NCBI GenBank assembly: GCA_944389015.1
Contig: CALXKS010000065.1
Location: 1-64,000, forward strand
Length of the DNA: 64,000 bases
Reading direction: 5' to 3'
From: an uncultured Spirochaetaceae bacterium
Lineage (GTDB): Bacteria > Spirochaetota > Spirochaetia > Sphaerochaetales > Sphaerochaetaceae
Below the pieces are notes generated by a model. It did no database searches, had not been told where the DNA came from, and worked only from the letters and a program-made list of their open reading frames with translations. Below are positions 7,863 through 17,746 of this stretch, in pieces. Positions within the stretch are counted from its first letter, which is position 1. Each line of letters starts with the position of its first letter. The position numbers and the translations under genes are program-made.

Positions 7863-8864
7863 ATGAAAAAACTATTTGCTCTTATGGCTGTTCTTATTGC
7901 TTCCTTCGCACTCATCGCAGGAGGAAGCCAGGAAAGCGCAGATGACGGAACTGTGCTTATCGGTGTGTCGAAGCTTCTTTCCCACGCGGCTCTTGATGCT
8001 GTAGAGGTTGGAATGCAGGACTACCTTTCAGGAACAGATATTCCTGTCCGCTATGATTTCCAGAATGCTCAGGGAGACATCTCCACCGCAGCTTCCATTG
8101 CTCAGCAGTTCAAGAGCGAGAACTGCGATATAGTCCTTGGAATCGGAACAGCATCAGCACAGGCTCTTGCGAATATCTTCTCAGACAGGCCCGTTCTCTT
8201 CGCAGCTGTCACAGACCCCGCTTCAGCAGGTCTTGTCGCTGACAACTATGCAGCTGACCCTGAAAGCAATGTCTGCGGCGTCTCCGATATGAATCCTGTT
8301 GAGGCTCAGATCGAACTCCTTGCCGAGATCACAGGGGCAAAGACAATCGGAAACGTATACTCCTCCGGTGAGCAGAATGGCGTCGTCCTGATGGAGCAGG
8401 CAAAGGCTGCCTGCGAGAAGCTCGGCCTTGAATTCGTCGAAGTCGCTGTAGCGAACTCCTCGGAGGTCATGATGGCAACACAGTCGATCATCGATCGTGT
8501 CGATGCGATCTATATCGCTACGGACAACAATGTCATCTCCGCCCTTGCAGCTGTCGATGATGTATGCACAAAGGCAGGAAAGCCTCTATTCTCCGCAGAT
8601 CCATCTGGCGTAGACGGTCTCAACTGTCTGATCGCATGGGGATTCAACTACAACTCAATCGGTGTTGAGGTCGGAAAGCTCATTGAGAAGATCCACAACG
8701 GAGAGAATCCAGGATCCCTCGGAACAGTATTCCTCACAGATCCTAAGGATTTCGAGCTCTGGTTCAACCTCGATACAGCAGAAGCTCTAGGTCTCACGAT
8801 TCCGCAGGATCTACTCGACTCTGCTGCCGTAGTCATCCAGGACGGAGTGAAGACAGAGAAATAA
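7863..8864 (+). CDS. ABC importer substrate-binding protein 2 (COG2984 type)
   Basis: The gene encodes 333 residues from the ATG at 7863, chosen because GGGAGG lies just upstream and a signal peptide (MKKLFALMAVLIASFALIAG) begins there. It shares long blocks with the preceding gene (SKLLSHAALDAVE, GDISTAASIAQQFK, AQALANIF, VANSSEVMMA), so the pair is a tandem duplication. The lipobox position reads LIAGG with Gly instead of Cys, so it is not an ordinary lipoprotein. The divergence in the ligand-binding half suggests two related substrates. Confidence 0.88.
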   Translation: MKKLFALMAVLIASFALIAGGSQESADDGTVLIGVSKLLSHAALDAVEVGMQDYLSGTDIPVRYDFQNAQGDISTAASIAQQFKSENCDIVLGIGTASAQALANIFSDRPVLFAAVTDPASAGLVADNYAADPESNVCGVSDMNPVEAQIELLAEITGAKTIGNVYSSGEQNGVVLMEQAKAACEKLGLEFVEVAVANSSEVMMATQSIIDRVDAIYIATDNNVISALAAVDDVCTKAGKPLFSADPSGVDGLNCLIAWGFNYNSIGVEVGKLIEKIHNGENPGSLGTVFLTDPKDFELWFNLDTAEALGLTIPQDLLDSAAVVIQDGVKTEK

Positions 8865-8884
8865 AGATATGCTAGAATGCAGCA

Positions 8885-8905
8885 AGGCCGCCAACCTGGC
8901 GGTCT
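8885..8905 (+). terminator. Hairpin between binding-protein and permease genes
   Basis: AGGCCGCC (8885-8892) pairs with GGCGGTCT (8898-8905) around a 5-nt loop, with only a weak T tract after it. It fits a partial terminator or 3' stabiliser that keeps binding-protein mRNA more abundant than permease mRNA. Confidence 0.6.
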
Positions 8906-8941
8906 TCTGCTTTGGCTGAACAATAGATTTGGAAGAATGAA

Positions 8942-9880
8942 ATGATTGAAGGTATTTTCGTAGAAGGTCTGATTTTCTCCATTATGGTTCTGGGAATTCT
9001 AATAAGCTATAGAATCCTGGATTTCGCAGATCTGACATGCGACGGATCAGTTGCAACGGGCGCCGCGGTGGCCACAATGTGCATTGTTGGCGGACTTGGG
9101 ATCACAGCGGGGCTCGTGCTGGCTTTCCTGGCAGGTGTCCTCTGCGGACTTGTCACAGCATCAATACACAACAAGCTCCGTATCCCAGGGCTTCTCGCAG
9201 GTATCCTCACGATGACGATGCTCTATTCTGTCAACCTGAGAATCCTCGGCAATAAAGCCAATGTATCGCTTGTCCGTGTTGATACTCTTTACAGGCTTTT
9301 CCCGGAGGCATTCTCATTCCTGCCGCAGGCATTCGCATCGCTTCTCGGAACACTTATATTCGTTCTTGTCGTCAAGCTGATCATGGACCTTTTCTTCCGC
9401 ACGGATCTCGGTCTTGCGCTTGGTGCCCTTGGAGGAAATGAACAGGTGATCCTTTCACAGGGAATGAATCCTGCTACCCTGAAGCTTATAGGTGTCGGCC
9501 TCTCCAACGGACTTATCGCTCTCTCGGGTGCTCTTCTTGCTCAGTATCAGGGATTTGCCGATGCGAATCTCGGACAGGGAATGGTGGTTCAGGGACTTGC
9601 TGCCATAATGATCGGTGAGTTCCTCTTCTCGTCAAACAGGATATCCCTTATAACCCTTCGCGCGATTCTTGGCGGAATCATATACAAGGCGCTGATGTTC
9701 CTTGGAAGGAAATACGGGTATCTCATCGGAATCACTCCAAATGACTTCAAGCTGCTGACCGGAATACTTGTCATCATCTCGCTCACAGTCGCCCAGACAA
9801 GAGCAATGGCAAGTGCAAAAGGGGCAAGGAAGAAGGCTCTTGAGAGAACACAGAGCCTCAAGGAGGCAGACAATGCTTGA
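8942..9880 (+). CDS. ABC importer permease (COG4120 type)
   Basis: The 312-residue integral membrane protein has about eight to nine hydrophobic segments and the family-typical N-terminus GLIFSIMVLGILISYRILDFADLTCDGS. It forms the channel of the importer with the two upstream binding proteins and the overlapping ATPase. The C-terminal tail is basic (KGARKKALERTQSLK) and cytoplasmic. Its stop overlaps the ATPase start by 8 nt. Confidence 0.88.
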   Translation: MIEGIFVEGLIFSIMVLGILISYRILDFADLTCDGSVATGAAVATMCIVGGLGITAGLVLAFLAGVLCGLVTASIHNKLRIPGLLAGILTMTMLYSVNLRILGNKANVSLVRVDTLYRLFPEAFSFLPQAFASLLGTLIFVLVVKLIMDLFFRTDLGLALGALGGNEQVILSQGMNPATLKLIGVGLSNGLIALSGALLAQYQGFADANLGQGMVVQGLAAIMIGEFLFSSNRISLITLRAILGGIIYKALMFLGRKYGYLIGITPNDFKLLTGILVIISLTVAQTRAMASAKGARKKALERTQSLKEADNA

Positions 9881-10661
9881 GATCAGCCACGTTACAAAGG
9901 TTTTCTTTCCGGGAACGGTGAATGAGAAGCTTGCGCTTGAAGATATAAATCTCACAGTCAATGATGGTGATGTCATCTGCGTCATCGGTTCAAATGGCTC
10001 GGGCAAATCCACCCTCTTCAATATGATTGCAGGCACTTTCCCTGTAACATCCGGCACGATAAAGCTGAAGGACAAGGATATAACCCACGCGCCTGAATAT
10101 AAGAGAGCCTTCATGATCGGAAGGATATTCCAGGATCCGACAAAAGGAACAAGCGCCAATATGTCCATCCAGGACAATATGAATCTTGCCTCATCAAAAG
10201 GCATGAAAGGCCTTAAGTTCAGCCTTACGAAGGACAGAAAGGCAAAGTTCAGGGAGCTTCTCAAGCAAATCGGCCTTGAGGACAGGATGGAGGACAATGT
10301 AGGTCTTCTCTCCGGCGGGCAGAGACAGGCGCTGACGCTGCTGATGACAACCCTTTCGCGCCCTTCCCTGATGCTTCTTGACGAGCACACAGCTGCCCTC
10401 GATCCGAGGAATGCCGAGATTGTCATGGATCTGACTAAGGAGTACATCGAGCGCTTCAATCTCACCGCGATGATGGTAACCCACAATATGCAGTTCGCCA
10501 TCGATTACGGGAACCGCCTGATAATGATGGATGAAGGGCATATCATCCTGGATGTCGCAGGAGAAGATAAGAAGAAGCTTACTGTACAGAGTCTTGTTGA
10601 TGAGTTCCGCAAGATACGGCGGAAGGAATTCGATTCTGATGAGGGTCTTCTGACAACTTGA
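9873..10661 (+). CDS. ABC importer ATPase (COG1101 type)
   Basis: The 262-residue ATPase has Walker A GSNGSGKST, signature LSGGQ, Walker B LMLLDEHTAALD and H-loop VTHNM. The start is the ATG at 9873 because AGGAGG lies 7 nt upstream and the homology begins with MLEISHVTKVF; codons upstream of it belong to the permease in another frame. It energises the importer encoded just upstream. The stop overlaps the MATE gene start by one base (TGATG). Confidence 0.9.
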   Translation: MLEISHVTKVFFPGTVNEKLALEDINLTVNDGDVICVIGSNGSGKSTLFNMIAGTFPVTSGTIKLKDKDITHAPEYKRAFMIGRIFQDPTKGTSANMSIQDNMNLASSKGMKGLKFSLTKDRKAKFRELLKQIGLEDRMEDNVGLLSGGQRQALTLLMTTLSRPSLMLLDEHTAALDPRNAEIVMDLTKEYIERFNLTAMMVTHNMQFAIDYGNRLIMMDEGHIILDVAGEDKKKLTVQSLVDEFRKIRRKEFDSDEGLLTT

Positions 10662-11998
10662 TGGAAAAGCACATGTATTCGCGCCGCAATCTTGCGGCGC
10701 TTATCATTCCACTTATAATCGATTCATTCCTCTCGATCCTGATAGGAATGGCCGATACGATAATGGTCTCATCAAATGGAGAGGCTGCTGTATCGGGCGT
10801 ATCGCTCGTAGATACGATATCGAACCTGCTGATCCAGCTCTTTGCAGCATTTGCCACAGGGGGAGCTGTCGTCGTTGCCCAGTACATAGGATCAGGGGAT
10901 AAGGACAAGGCGAAGGACAGTGCCAAGAACCTGATATACATCTCTGCGATAGTCTCAGTCATCATGACCGTGGTGGTCCTTCCGATCAGAGGATACATAA
11001 TCGACATCTGCTTCGGAAACATCGGAGCCGATGTGAAAGGCTATACCGATGATTACTTCGTTCCTATTCTCCTATCCTACCCCTTCCTTGCGATATACTC
11101 AGCTCTCACAGCGCTATCAAGAGCAGAGAACAGAAGCATCAGGACGATGCTTGTCTCTGTCATGATGAATGCGATAAACATCGGCGGAAATGCCATATTG
11201 ATATTCATCTATGATCTTGGCCCAAGAGGTGCAGGAATCGCATCTCTTGCATCAAGGATCATGGGATGCATCGTAATGTTCACCCTGATGCATAGAGGGA
11301 CAGACAAGCTCAGTCTTCAGGGAATACTCTCAGGACCGTTCTCTCCAGATCTGATAAAGAGAATTCTCCGCATCGGTATCCCTTCCGGAATCGAAGGAGC
11401 GTCATTCAATATAGGGAAGATCCTGGTACAGTCACTGACAGCAAGCCTCGGAACCTCCGCAATGGCCATCAATGCTGTCATGGGAAACTTCAACAGCTAT
11501 TCAAACATACCCGGCAATGGAATAAACCTTGCCATGATAACTGTAATCGGACAGTGCCGCGGGAGAAGGAACTTCAGGGATATATCACATTATACGAAAC
11601 TGCTTACAGCACTCGTATTCACAACAACGCTCATCACCGTCCTTCCGATGATGCTCTTCGCGCCACAGGTCATCTCGATATATGGGCTTGAACCCGGTTC
11701 AATAGAGAAAGCCATACCGATGGCAAGATTGTGTCTATTCATGTGCTTTGCTATATGGCCTCTTGGATTCACCCTCCCCAATATGCTGAAAGCCGTCGGA
11801 GATGTCAGATTCATAATGGTTGCCTCTTTTGCATCCATGTGGCTATTCCGCGTAGCAGGCGCATATATACTCATAAAAGGACTCGGATTCGGCGTTGAAG
11901 GCATCTGGTATGCCATGTATATAGACTGGATTGTCAGAGGTCTTCTCTACCTGTGGCGCATAACCTCAGGCAGATGGAAGACAAAGGAAGTCATATAA
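10661..11998 (+). CDS. MATE-family efflux transporter
   Basis: The 445-residue protein has twelve predicted helices in two six-helix halves. The N-terminal half shows ADTIMVSSNGEAAVSGVSLVDT, a typical MATE TM1-TM2 pattern. MATE pumps export cationic drugs or metabolites using Na+ or H+ gradients. The start is the ATG overlapping the ATPase stop, so it is co-translated with the importer; whether it shares a substrate is unknown. It ends 2 nt before the convergent nrdB stop. Confidence 0.85.
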   Translation: MEKHMYSRRNLAALIIPLIIDSFLSILIGMADTIMVSSNGEAAVSGVSLVDTISNLLIQLFAAFATGGAVVVAQYIGSGDKDKAKDSAKNLIYISAIVSVIMTVVVLPIRGYIIDICFGNIGADVKGYTDDYFVPILLSYPFLAIYSALTALSRAENRSIRTMLVSVMMNAINIGGNAILIFIYDLGPRGAGIASLASRIMGCIVMFTLMHRGTDKLSLQGILSGPFSPDLIKRILRIGIPSGIEGASFNIGKILVQSLTASLGTSAMAINAVMGNFNSYSNIPGNGINLAMITVIGQCRGRRNFRDISHYTKLLTALVFTTTLITVLPMMLFAPQVISIYGLEPGSIEKAIPMARLCLFMCFAIWPLGFTLPNMLKAVGDVRFIMVASFASMWLFRVAGAYILIKGLGFGVEGIWYAMYIDWIVRGLLYLWRITSGRWKTKEVI

Positions 11999-12000
11999 GC

Positions 12001-13044
12001 TCAAAGATCATCAACCAATGCTGTGGACTTCGCGTATGCAGTGCTTCTGGCTTCGAAGAAATCCGTCTTGACCATATTTGCGTTTGAGTACTGCGATACC
12101 CAGACCATGTCTTCAGGTTCGCTCTCAAATCCTGGATAGAGTGGTCCGAAACCAAGGCTCTGCCATCTGAGATTGCCAAGGTAATGGATGTAGTCAGAGA
12201 CCATCTTCCTCGTCAATCCAGGAACATCATCTCCTATCACATACTCGCCCCACAGCACTTCCTGCCTCACCCCCTCTTCCAGCATCTTTCTGTAGACCTC
12301 AACCCTTTCCGGAGTGAAGAGCTCAGGCTCTTCCTTCTTCATCTCAAGGATTATGTTCCGGAAAAGCCAGAGATGCGTATTCTCATCCCTGTTGATATAT
12401 CTTATCTCCTGGGCCGATCCCGGCATCTTTCCATTCCTTGAGAGATTATAGAAGAACATGAAGCCTGAATAGAAATAAATACCTTCGAGAATATAGTTTG
12501 CCATCAGAACCTTCATGAGATGGAACAGATCCCTGTTCTCTACAAAGTCGTTGTAGCAGTTTCCGATGAATGTATTCCGTCTGAGAAGATGCTCATCTGT
12601 CTTCCACTGGAAGAGGATATCATTACGTTCATCAGGCGAGCATATGGTATCGAGCATATATGAATAGGCTTGGCTGTGGAGACACTCCTGGAATGTCTGG
12701 ATATGCAGGCAGAGGCAGACCTCATTAGCTGTGATGTACTCCGTTACATTCGGCAGATTCGCAGTCTGAAGGCTATCCAGGAATACCAGGAATGAGAGTA
12801 TCTTGTCATAGGCGGTGCGCTCTGAAGGAAGAAGATTATGGTAATCCTTCAGATCCTGAGAGAGATTGATCTCCTCCGGAACCCAGAAGTTGTTCATTGC
12901 CTGTCTGTACCAGTCCGATACCCACTTATATTTCATATTATTGAAATCATTGAGGTTTGTGGTATTGCCACCGATAAGCCTTCTCTTCTCAATCTCAGTA
13001 TCCCCTTCTGGATTGAAAAGGGGATTTCTTCTAAGCTCTTCCAT
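12001..13044 (-). CDS. nrdB: Ribonucleotide reductase class I, small subunit
   Basis: The 347-residue R2 protein houses the di-metal tyrosyl cofactor. Metal ligands are readable: D90 (VFLDSLQ), E120/H123 (ECLH), E187 (LEGIYF) and E221/H224 (RDENTH). The radical Tyr is present four residues after the His (HSQAY). Of two adjacent ATGs, 13044 is preferred because AGGAGG (13049-13054) then lies 4 nt away. That SD overlaps the nrdA stop, coupling the subunits. Confidence 0.93.
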   Translation of the reverse strand: MEELRRNPLFNPEGDTEIEKRRLIGGNTTNLNDFNNMKYKWVSDWYRQAMNNFWVPEEINLSQDLKDYHNLLPSERTAYDKILSFLVFLDSLQTANLPNVTEYITANEVCLCLHIQTFQECLHSQAYSYMLDTICSPDERNDILFQWKTDEHLLRRNTFIGNCYNDFVENRDLFHLMKVLMANYILEGIYFYSGFMFFYNLSRNGKMPGSAQEIRYINRDENTHLWLFRNIILEMKKEEPELFTPERVEVYRKMLEEGVRQEVLWGEYVIGDDVPGLTRKMVSDYIHYLGNLRWQSLGFGPLYPGFESEPEDMVWVSQYSNANMVKTDFFEARSTAYAKSTALVDDL

Positions 13045-13052
13045 CATTCCTC

Positions 13053-15569
13053 CTAGCTAGAACAGCTCTCACACTCCTCAACCTCAAGGCTCTTGGAGCG
13101 TACGTAGTATATCGTCTTCACATGGCATTTCCATGCAAGGATATAAAGATTCAGAACCTCTCTCATCGTATAGTCATTCGTTATATAGAGGTTCATGCTC
13201 TGAGCCTGATCGATATAACGCTGCCGTATGCCTGCCGCCTTCACGGACCATGTCTGATCAATCTCATGCGCCGCCTTATAGTACCACCATGTCTTCATTG
13301 ACAATTCCGGAGCAGTCCGTGGAAGCATGCTGCCCTTCTTCTCCTCATAGAAGAACCTCTTCATCACAGGATCGACTCCTGCAGTCGTACCGGAGAGTAT
13401 GCTTGTAGAAGAAGTTGGTGCGATGGCAAGAAGATAGGCGTTCCTCATACCGTTCCTATGGACCTTCTCCCGCAGCACAGCCCATTCAGGCGAGTCAAAC
13501 CCACGCCTATCAAAGAACTCCCCAGTATCCCATTCACTGCCTTTGAAGTATTTATACGATCCCTTCTCTGCTGCCAGCTCAGAAGATGCCTCGATAGCCG
13601 CATAGCTTATCGTCTCAAAGACCTTATCAACAAAATCCAGATGCTCTTCAGACTCCCATCTGATGCCGTTTTTTGCCAGCATGTGATGATAACCCGAGAC
13701 TCCAAGACCTATTGAACGATACTCGTCATTCGTGATACGGGCATAAGGCACAGGATAGAAATTGAGAGTGATGACATTGTCCAGAGCACGTACAGCGGTC
13801 TTGGTCACATCATGAAGCTTCTCTCTGTCCGTTGCATCGATATTCCCGAGCGAGATCGATGCAAGATTGCAGACAACGAAATCACCGGGCTTTGTCCTGA
13901 TTACCACAACCTTCTCGCCATCCTCCGTTGTGATCTCCACAGGCTCTGCTTCTATCTCCGACATATTCTGCGCAATCTCTGTGCAGAGATTCGATGAGTA
14001 GATCATCCCCTTATGCTTATTGGGATTTGCCCTGTTGACCTCATCACGGTTGAATGCAAAAGGAGTTCCGGTCTCCACAAGGCTCTTCAGGATAAGCCTG
14101 ACAAGATCCTTAAGAAGGATCGAGCGTTTTCTTATCCGGCCATCGGCAATGCATTCAAGATAGCGCTTCGTCCATTCCTCACCATAGAAATCCTCAAGAT
14201 GGTAGCCCTTCACTGTCCATATCTCATGGGGACACATCATATACCAGTCCTGGTCGAGATTCTCGGAACAGAGCTGCCAGAAATAATCTGGATAGCAGAT
14301 AGCAGGAAAGACATCGTGAGCCTTCATCCTGTCATCCCCGTTGTTTGTGCGGAGATTAAGGAACTCAGGAAGATCGCGGTGCCATACATCAAGATATACA
14401 GCGACAGCTCCTGCCCTCACTCCAAGCTGGTCAACAGCAACTGCAGTATCATTCACAAGCCTTATCCAGCGGATAACACCACCTGCAGCTCCTTCGAACC
14501 CTCTAATCGCAGAACCATTTGCACGGACTTTCCCGAAATACATGCCCATGCCTCCACCGAACTTCGAAACCTTCGCGAAGTTATCGAGTGAGCGGTAGAT
14601 ACCATCAAGGGAATCGGGGACAGTATCTATGAAACAGGATGAAAGCTGATGGATAGGCTTTCTGGCATTTGCCAGCGTAGGAGTTGCCATCGTAACCTCC
14701 ATCCGGGAAAGCATGTCATAGAACTTCCTTACCCATGTCATCCTGTCTTTCTTCTCAGGAAGTGCCAGATGAAGAGCTATTCCCAGAAACATCTCCTGAG
14801 GAGTCTCAAGAGGTTCATTCTGATGTGAATGTATAACATAGCGCTTCAGAAGGAGATCGATACCGGAGTATGTGAAGAGATCATCGCGTGAATCATCGAT
14901 GAAGGAGGAAGCCTCTTCGATCTCCCTTCTTGAATACCCCTCGAGAATATAACTGCCATACAGTCCTTCATCGGTGAGGAATCTGAGTTTGTCATAGAAT
15001 GATACGATGTTCCTTGCCTTCAATCGTTCCGCAAGCTTCCTTCTGAATGAATGGAAGAGGAAACGGGCAGCGATGAACTCCCAGGAGGGAGCCTGTGGAC
15101 CAGTCAGCTCAACGGAAGCCCTGATAAGAGCATTCTCCTCATCTTCATCACCCATGCCATTCTTGGAGAATGAGAGGAACTTATCCGCAAGTACTGAAAG
15201 GGAATACTGCTCGTCAGGGAAATCATTCTGGATCGATATAAGCACACTCTCTATTGATTTATCCGAAAATAGATCAAGAATGCGCTTCCTTTCCTTCCGG
15301 AGCTCGGTACGCCTGTTCCGGAAAAGAATGTAGTTCTTGGCTGCCTCAAACTCCCCAGCAGCCATCAGCGTCTTCTCCGCCGCATCCTGTATCTCCTCAA
15401 CGCTCCACTCACGGTCAGGAGAGAGAGTTGCGGCCACGGACTCCGCAAGAGTCAGCGGAAGACTATCCGGAAAGACCTTCCCGGTGCTTACAAGCGATGC
15501 TCTGATCGCATTCTCTATTTTGTGGATATCAAAGGGCTCGTGGCGCCCATCACGCTTCGTAATCTGCAT
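13053..15569 (-). CDS. nrdA: Ribonucleotide reductase class I, large subunit
   Basis: The 838-residue protein has an N-terminal ATP-cone (residues 1-90, beginning MQITKRDGRHEPFD). The catalytic barrel carries NLCTEI (active-site Asn, Cys, Glu) and a Tyr pair near the end (IYYVRSK region). The redox tail is ECESCSS. It converts ribonucleoside diphosphates to deoxy forms with NrdB. The start is the ATG at 15569 with SD AAGGAA. The leader contains no obvious NrdR box. Confidence 0.93.
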   Translation of the reverse strand: MQITKRDGRHEPFDIHKIENAIRASLVSTGKVFPDSLPLTLAESVAATLSPDREWSVEEIQDAAEKTLMAAGEFEAAKNYILFRNRRTELRKERKRILDLFSDKSIESVLISIQNDFPDEQYSLSVLADKFLSFSKNGMGDEDEENALIRASVELTGPQAPSWEFIAARFLFHSFRRKLAERLKARNIVSFYDKLRFLTDEGLYGSYILEGYSRREIEEASSFIDDSRDDLFTYSGIDLLLKRYVIHSHQNEPLETPQEMFLGIALHLALPEKKDRMTWVRKFYDMLSRMEVTMATPTLANARKPIHQLSSCFIDTVPDSLDGIYRSLDNFAKVSKFGGGMGMYFGKVRANGSAIRGFEGAAGGVIRWIRLVNDTAVAVDQLGVRAGAVAVYLDVWHRDLPEFLNLRTNNGDDRMKAHDVFPAICYPDYFWQLCSENLDQDWYMMCPHEIWTVKGYHLEDFYGEEWTKRYLECIADGRIRKRSILLKDLVRLILKSLVETGTPFAFNRDEVNRANPNKHKGMIYSSNLCTEIAQNMSEIEAEPVEITTEDGEKVVVIRTKPGDFVVCNLASISLGNIDATDREKLHDVTKTAVRALDNVITLNFYPVPYARITNDEYRSIGLGVSGYHHMLAKNGIRWESEEHLDFVDKVFETISYAAIEASSELAAEKGSYKYFKGSEWDTGEFFDRRGFDSPEWAVLREKVHRNGMRNAYLLAIAPTSSTSILSGTTAGVDPVMKRFFYEEKKGSMLPRTAPELSMKTWWYYKAAHEIDQTWSVKAAGIRQRYIDQAQSMNLYITNDYTMREVLNLYILAWKCHVKTIYYVRSKSLEVEECESCSS

Positions 15570-15678
15570 CAATATTCCTTAATATGAGTTATCTGATGAT
15601 AATAATTATCGATAGTTTGAACAATATGGGATCCTTGAGCAGGCTTCATCGATTATTGGTTCTTCCGCTGATCCATGA

Positions 15679-17031
15679 TCAGATCAATGCGCTGCCATCA
15701 GGGATCTCAGCATAGAATGTACTGCCTTCCCCTTTTTTGCTCTCTGCAGAGACAGTGCCTCCATGCAGTGATACAATCTCCTTGACGATTGAAAGACCGA
15801 GCCCTGATCCATTGCCTCCTGACCTTGCAGGATCTTCCTGATAGAACCTGTCCCATATCCTTGCCAGATGCTCAGGAGCGATTCCAATGCCATCGTCATG
15901 GACTTTTATCACCACATTTCCATGGTCTTCTGCTGCCGATACCCACACGTTGCCACCATCGTTTCCATATGTGATTGCATTTGAAATGAGATTTATCAGA
16001 ACACGCATCAGCATATCGCGGTCGGCTTTGACTATGATAGCCTCGCTATCTCTGGCATGTATCGAAATATTCTTCGAAGCAGCTTTATCCTCCATGGTCT
16101 CTGCCACGATCTCGATCAGCTCAGAGACATCGACATCCTCTTTCTCGAGATGAAGGGTGCCTTTATCAGCCCTCGCGATATACAGCAGCTCTGAAACAAG
16201 TGAGGACATTCTCCCAGCCTGATCCGATATTACGGAAAGCGTCTCCTTCATGCTGCTGTCATCTGTATGGGAGAGAGCATAATCTGATGCGGCAAGTATT
16301 ACAGCGATTGGGGTCCTGAGCTCATGGGAAGCGTCTGATGTGAACTGCTTCTCCTTCTCGAATGTCGCCTCGATCCTATCAAGCATCCTGTCAAAGGCCG
16401 AAGCTGCCTTATACAGCTCACTGCTGCCATCCCTGAGTCCAATCCTCTTCTTCAGATCATTGCCTTCAGCGATCTCTTCTGCGGTCTTTATGATCCTGTC
16501 TATAGGTCTGAACGAACGCTTTACGATCAGATATCCGCCAAAGGCAGCCATAAGGACAAGAATCGGAAGCACTATGAGAAGCACACCCTGCATCGATGAC
16601 ACGACTGCCCGCATATCATAGCTTCCTATGATTCCCCTGACCCATATAAAGTCTTCATCAGAGAACGAAAGCTGCGAATCATAGATATACCAGCTGTTCC
16701 TGCCGCTTGTAAGCGTTCTCAATATACCATCGGAGAAAGCAGTATATGGAACTTCATCGGGTGCGAATCCTGCAATGCGGAATCCATCATTATCATAGAG
16801 GATTATATACACACCGCCCCTTCGGAAATCGACATTGTCGAAATCAAGCCAGCCTTCGGTGTATTCTATCTCATCGACAGCCTCATTGACCGCTCTGACC
16901 ACTCCTGCCTTTGTACGGCGCTCAACAAGATAGCTGCTTCCAGAGAAGATGCCGATGAATACCAGGACTATCAGGAGGACCATCCATAGCGTATACCATA
17001 TGACGATGCGATGGCGTACCGAAAGGGTCAT
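15679..17031 (-). CDS. Sensor histidine kinase
   Basis: The 450-residue kinase has TM1 at about 11-33, an extracytoplasmic sensor of about 110 residues and TM2 at about 145-168, then HAMP. The dimerisation/phosphoacceptor box is SDASHELRTP, and the ATPase domain has DDGIGIAP and GSGLGLSIV. It autophosphorylates on His and passes phosphate to the regulator encoded just upstream, which it overlaps by ATGA. The stimulus is not deducible. Confidence 0.92.
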   Translation of the reverse strand: MTLSVRHRIVIWYTLWMVLLIVLVFIGIFSGSSYLVERRTKAGVVRAVNEAVDEIEYTEGWLDFDNVDFRRGGVYIILYDNDGFRIAGFAPDEVPYTAFSDGILRTLTSGRNSWYIYDSQLSFSDEDFIWVRGIIGSYDMRAVVSSMQGVLLIVLPILVLMAAFGGYLIVKRSFRPIDRIIKTAEEIAEGNDLKKRIGLRDGSSELYKAASAFDRMLDRIEATFEKEKQFTSDASHELRTPIAVILAASDYALSHTDDSSMKETLSVISDQAGRMSSLVSELLYIARADKGTLHLEKEDVDVSELIEIVAETMEDKAASKNISIHARDSEAIIVKADRDMLMRVLINLISNAITYGNDGGNVWVSAAEDHGNVVIKVHDDGIGIAPEHLARIWDRFYQEDPARSGGNGSGLGLSIVKEIVSLHGGTVSAESKKGEGSTFYAEIPDGSALI

Positions 17032-17705
17032 ACAGTCCCATCCTTGAGCATATAGCCAGCACCGCGGACAGTATGTATCAGCTTTGTATTCTCCCCGTCA
17101 TCGATCTTCTTCCTCAGATACCTTATATAGACATCGATGACATTGGACTCTCCGTCATAATCCCAGGACCAGATATGGCTTCTCAGGCTTTCCCTGCCAA
17201 GTACAATCCCCTGATTATGCATCATGTATTCAAGGATCGAGAATTCCTTTGCACTGAGATCGATCTTCCGGCCACGCCTGCGAACAGAGCGGGAAGAGGT
17301 ATCCATCACAAGATCCCCGCACTCCAGTACCGATGAGGATGCTGCTGTATTCCTTCTGAGGAGAACACGTATACGCGCAAGAAGCTCAGGAAACATGAAT
17401 GGCTTCACAAGATAGTCATCAGCCCCTGCGTCAAGCCCGATTACACGGTCCTCGATACCGTCCCTTGCTGTAAGGAGGAGTATCGGGGAAGTCCCTCCGT
17501 TCCTCCTGTATTCCTTCAGTACTGAAATCCCATCACGGCCCGGCATCATTATGTCCATGACAGCTATGTCATACGGAGTTGATGAAAGATACTCGAAAGC
17601 CGAGTCTCCATCTGTCACTGCATCAACGGCATATCCCTCATCCTCAAGGGTCTTCCGGATAAGCGAATTAAGCTCCTTCTCATCCTCTGCAAGCAATATT
17701 CTCAT
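17028..17705 (-). CDS. OmpR/PhoB-family response regulator
   Basis: The 225-residue regulator has a receiver domain with acidic pocket E7/D8, phosphoacceptor D51 (VMDIMMPG) and K101. The C-terminal winged helix (about 130-222) ends GAGYML. It should bind direct-repeat DNA as a phosphorylated dimer. It is the first gene of the two-gene operon. There is no SD; TGG-TATTAT ends 7 nt before the ATG, so translation is probably leaderless. Confidence 0.93.
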   Translation of the reverse strand: MRILLAEDEKELNSLIRKTLEDEGYAVDAVTDGDSAFEYLSSTPYDIAVMDIMMPGRDGISVLKEYRRNGGTSPILLLTARDGIEDRVIGLDAGADDYLVKPFMFPELLARIRVLLRRNTAASSSVLECGDLVMDTSSRSVRRRGRKIDLSAKEFSILEYMMHNQGIVLGRESLRSHIWSWDYDGESNVIDVYIRYLRKKIDDGENTKLIHTVRGAGYMLKDGTV

Positions 17706-17712
17706 ATTCAGG

Positions 17713-17721
17713 ATAATACCA
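17713..17721 (-). promoter_or_regulatory. Extended -10 of the two-component operon
   Basis: Minus-strand TGG-TATTAT is followed by seven bases and the ATG at 17705, predicting a leaderless transcript. Confidence 0.5.
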
Positions 17722-17746
17722 GAAAATGATTAAGAAGTGATGAAAG

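Noticed and set aside
9632-10501. Minus-strand frame of 289 codons opposite the permease and ATPase genes
   Set aside because: It spans two overlapping plus-strand genes with strong motifs and has no start signals.
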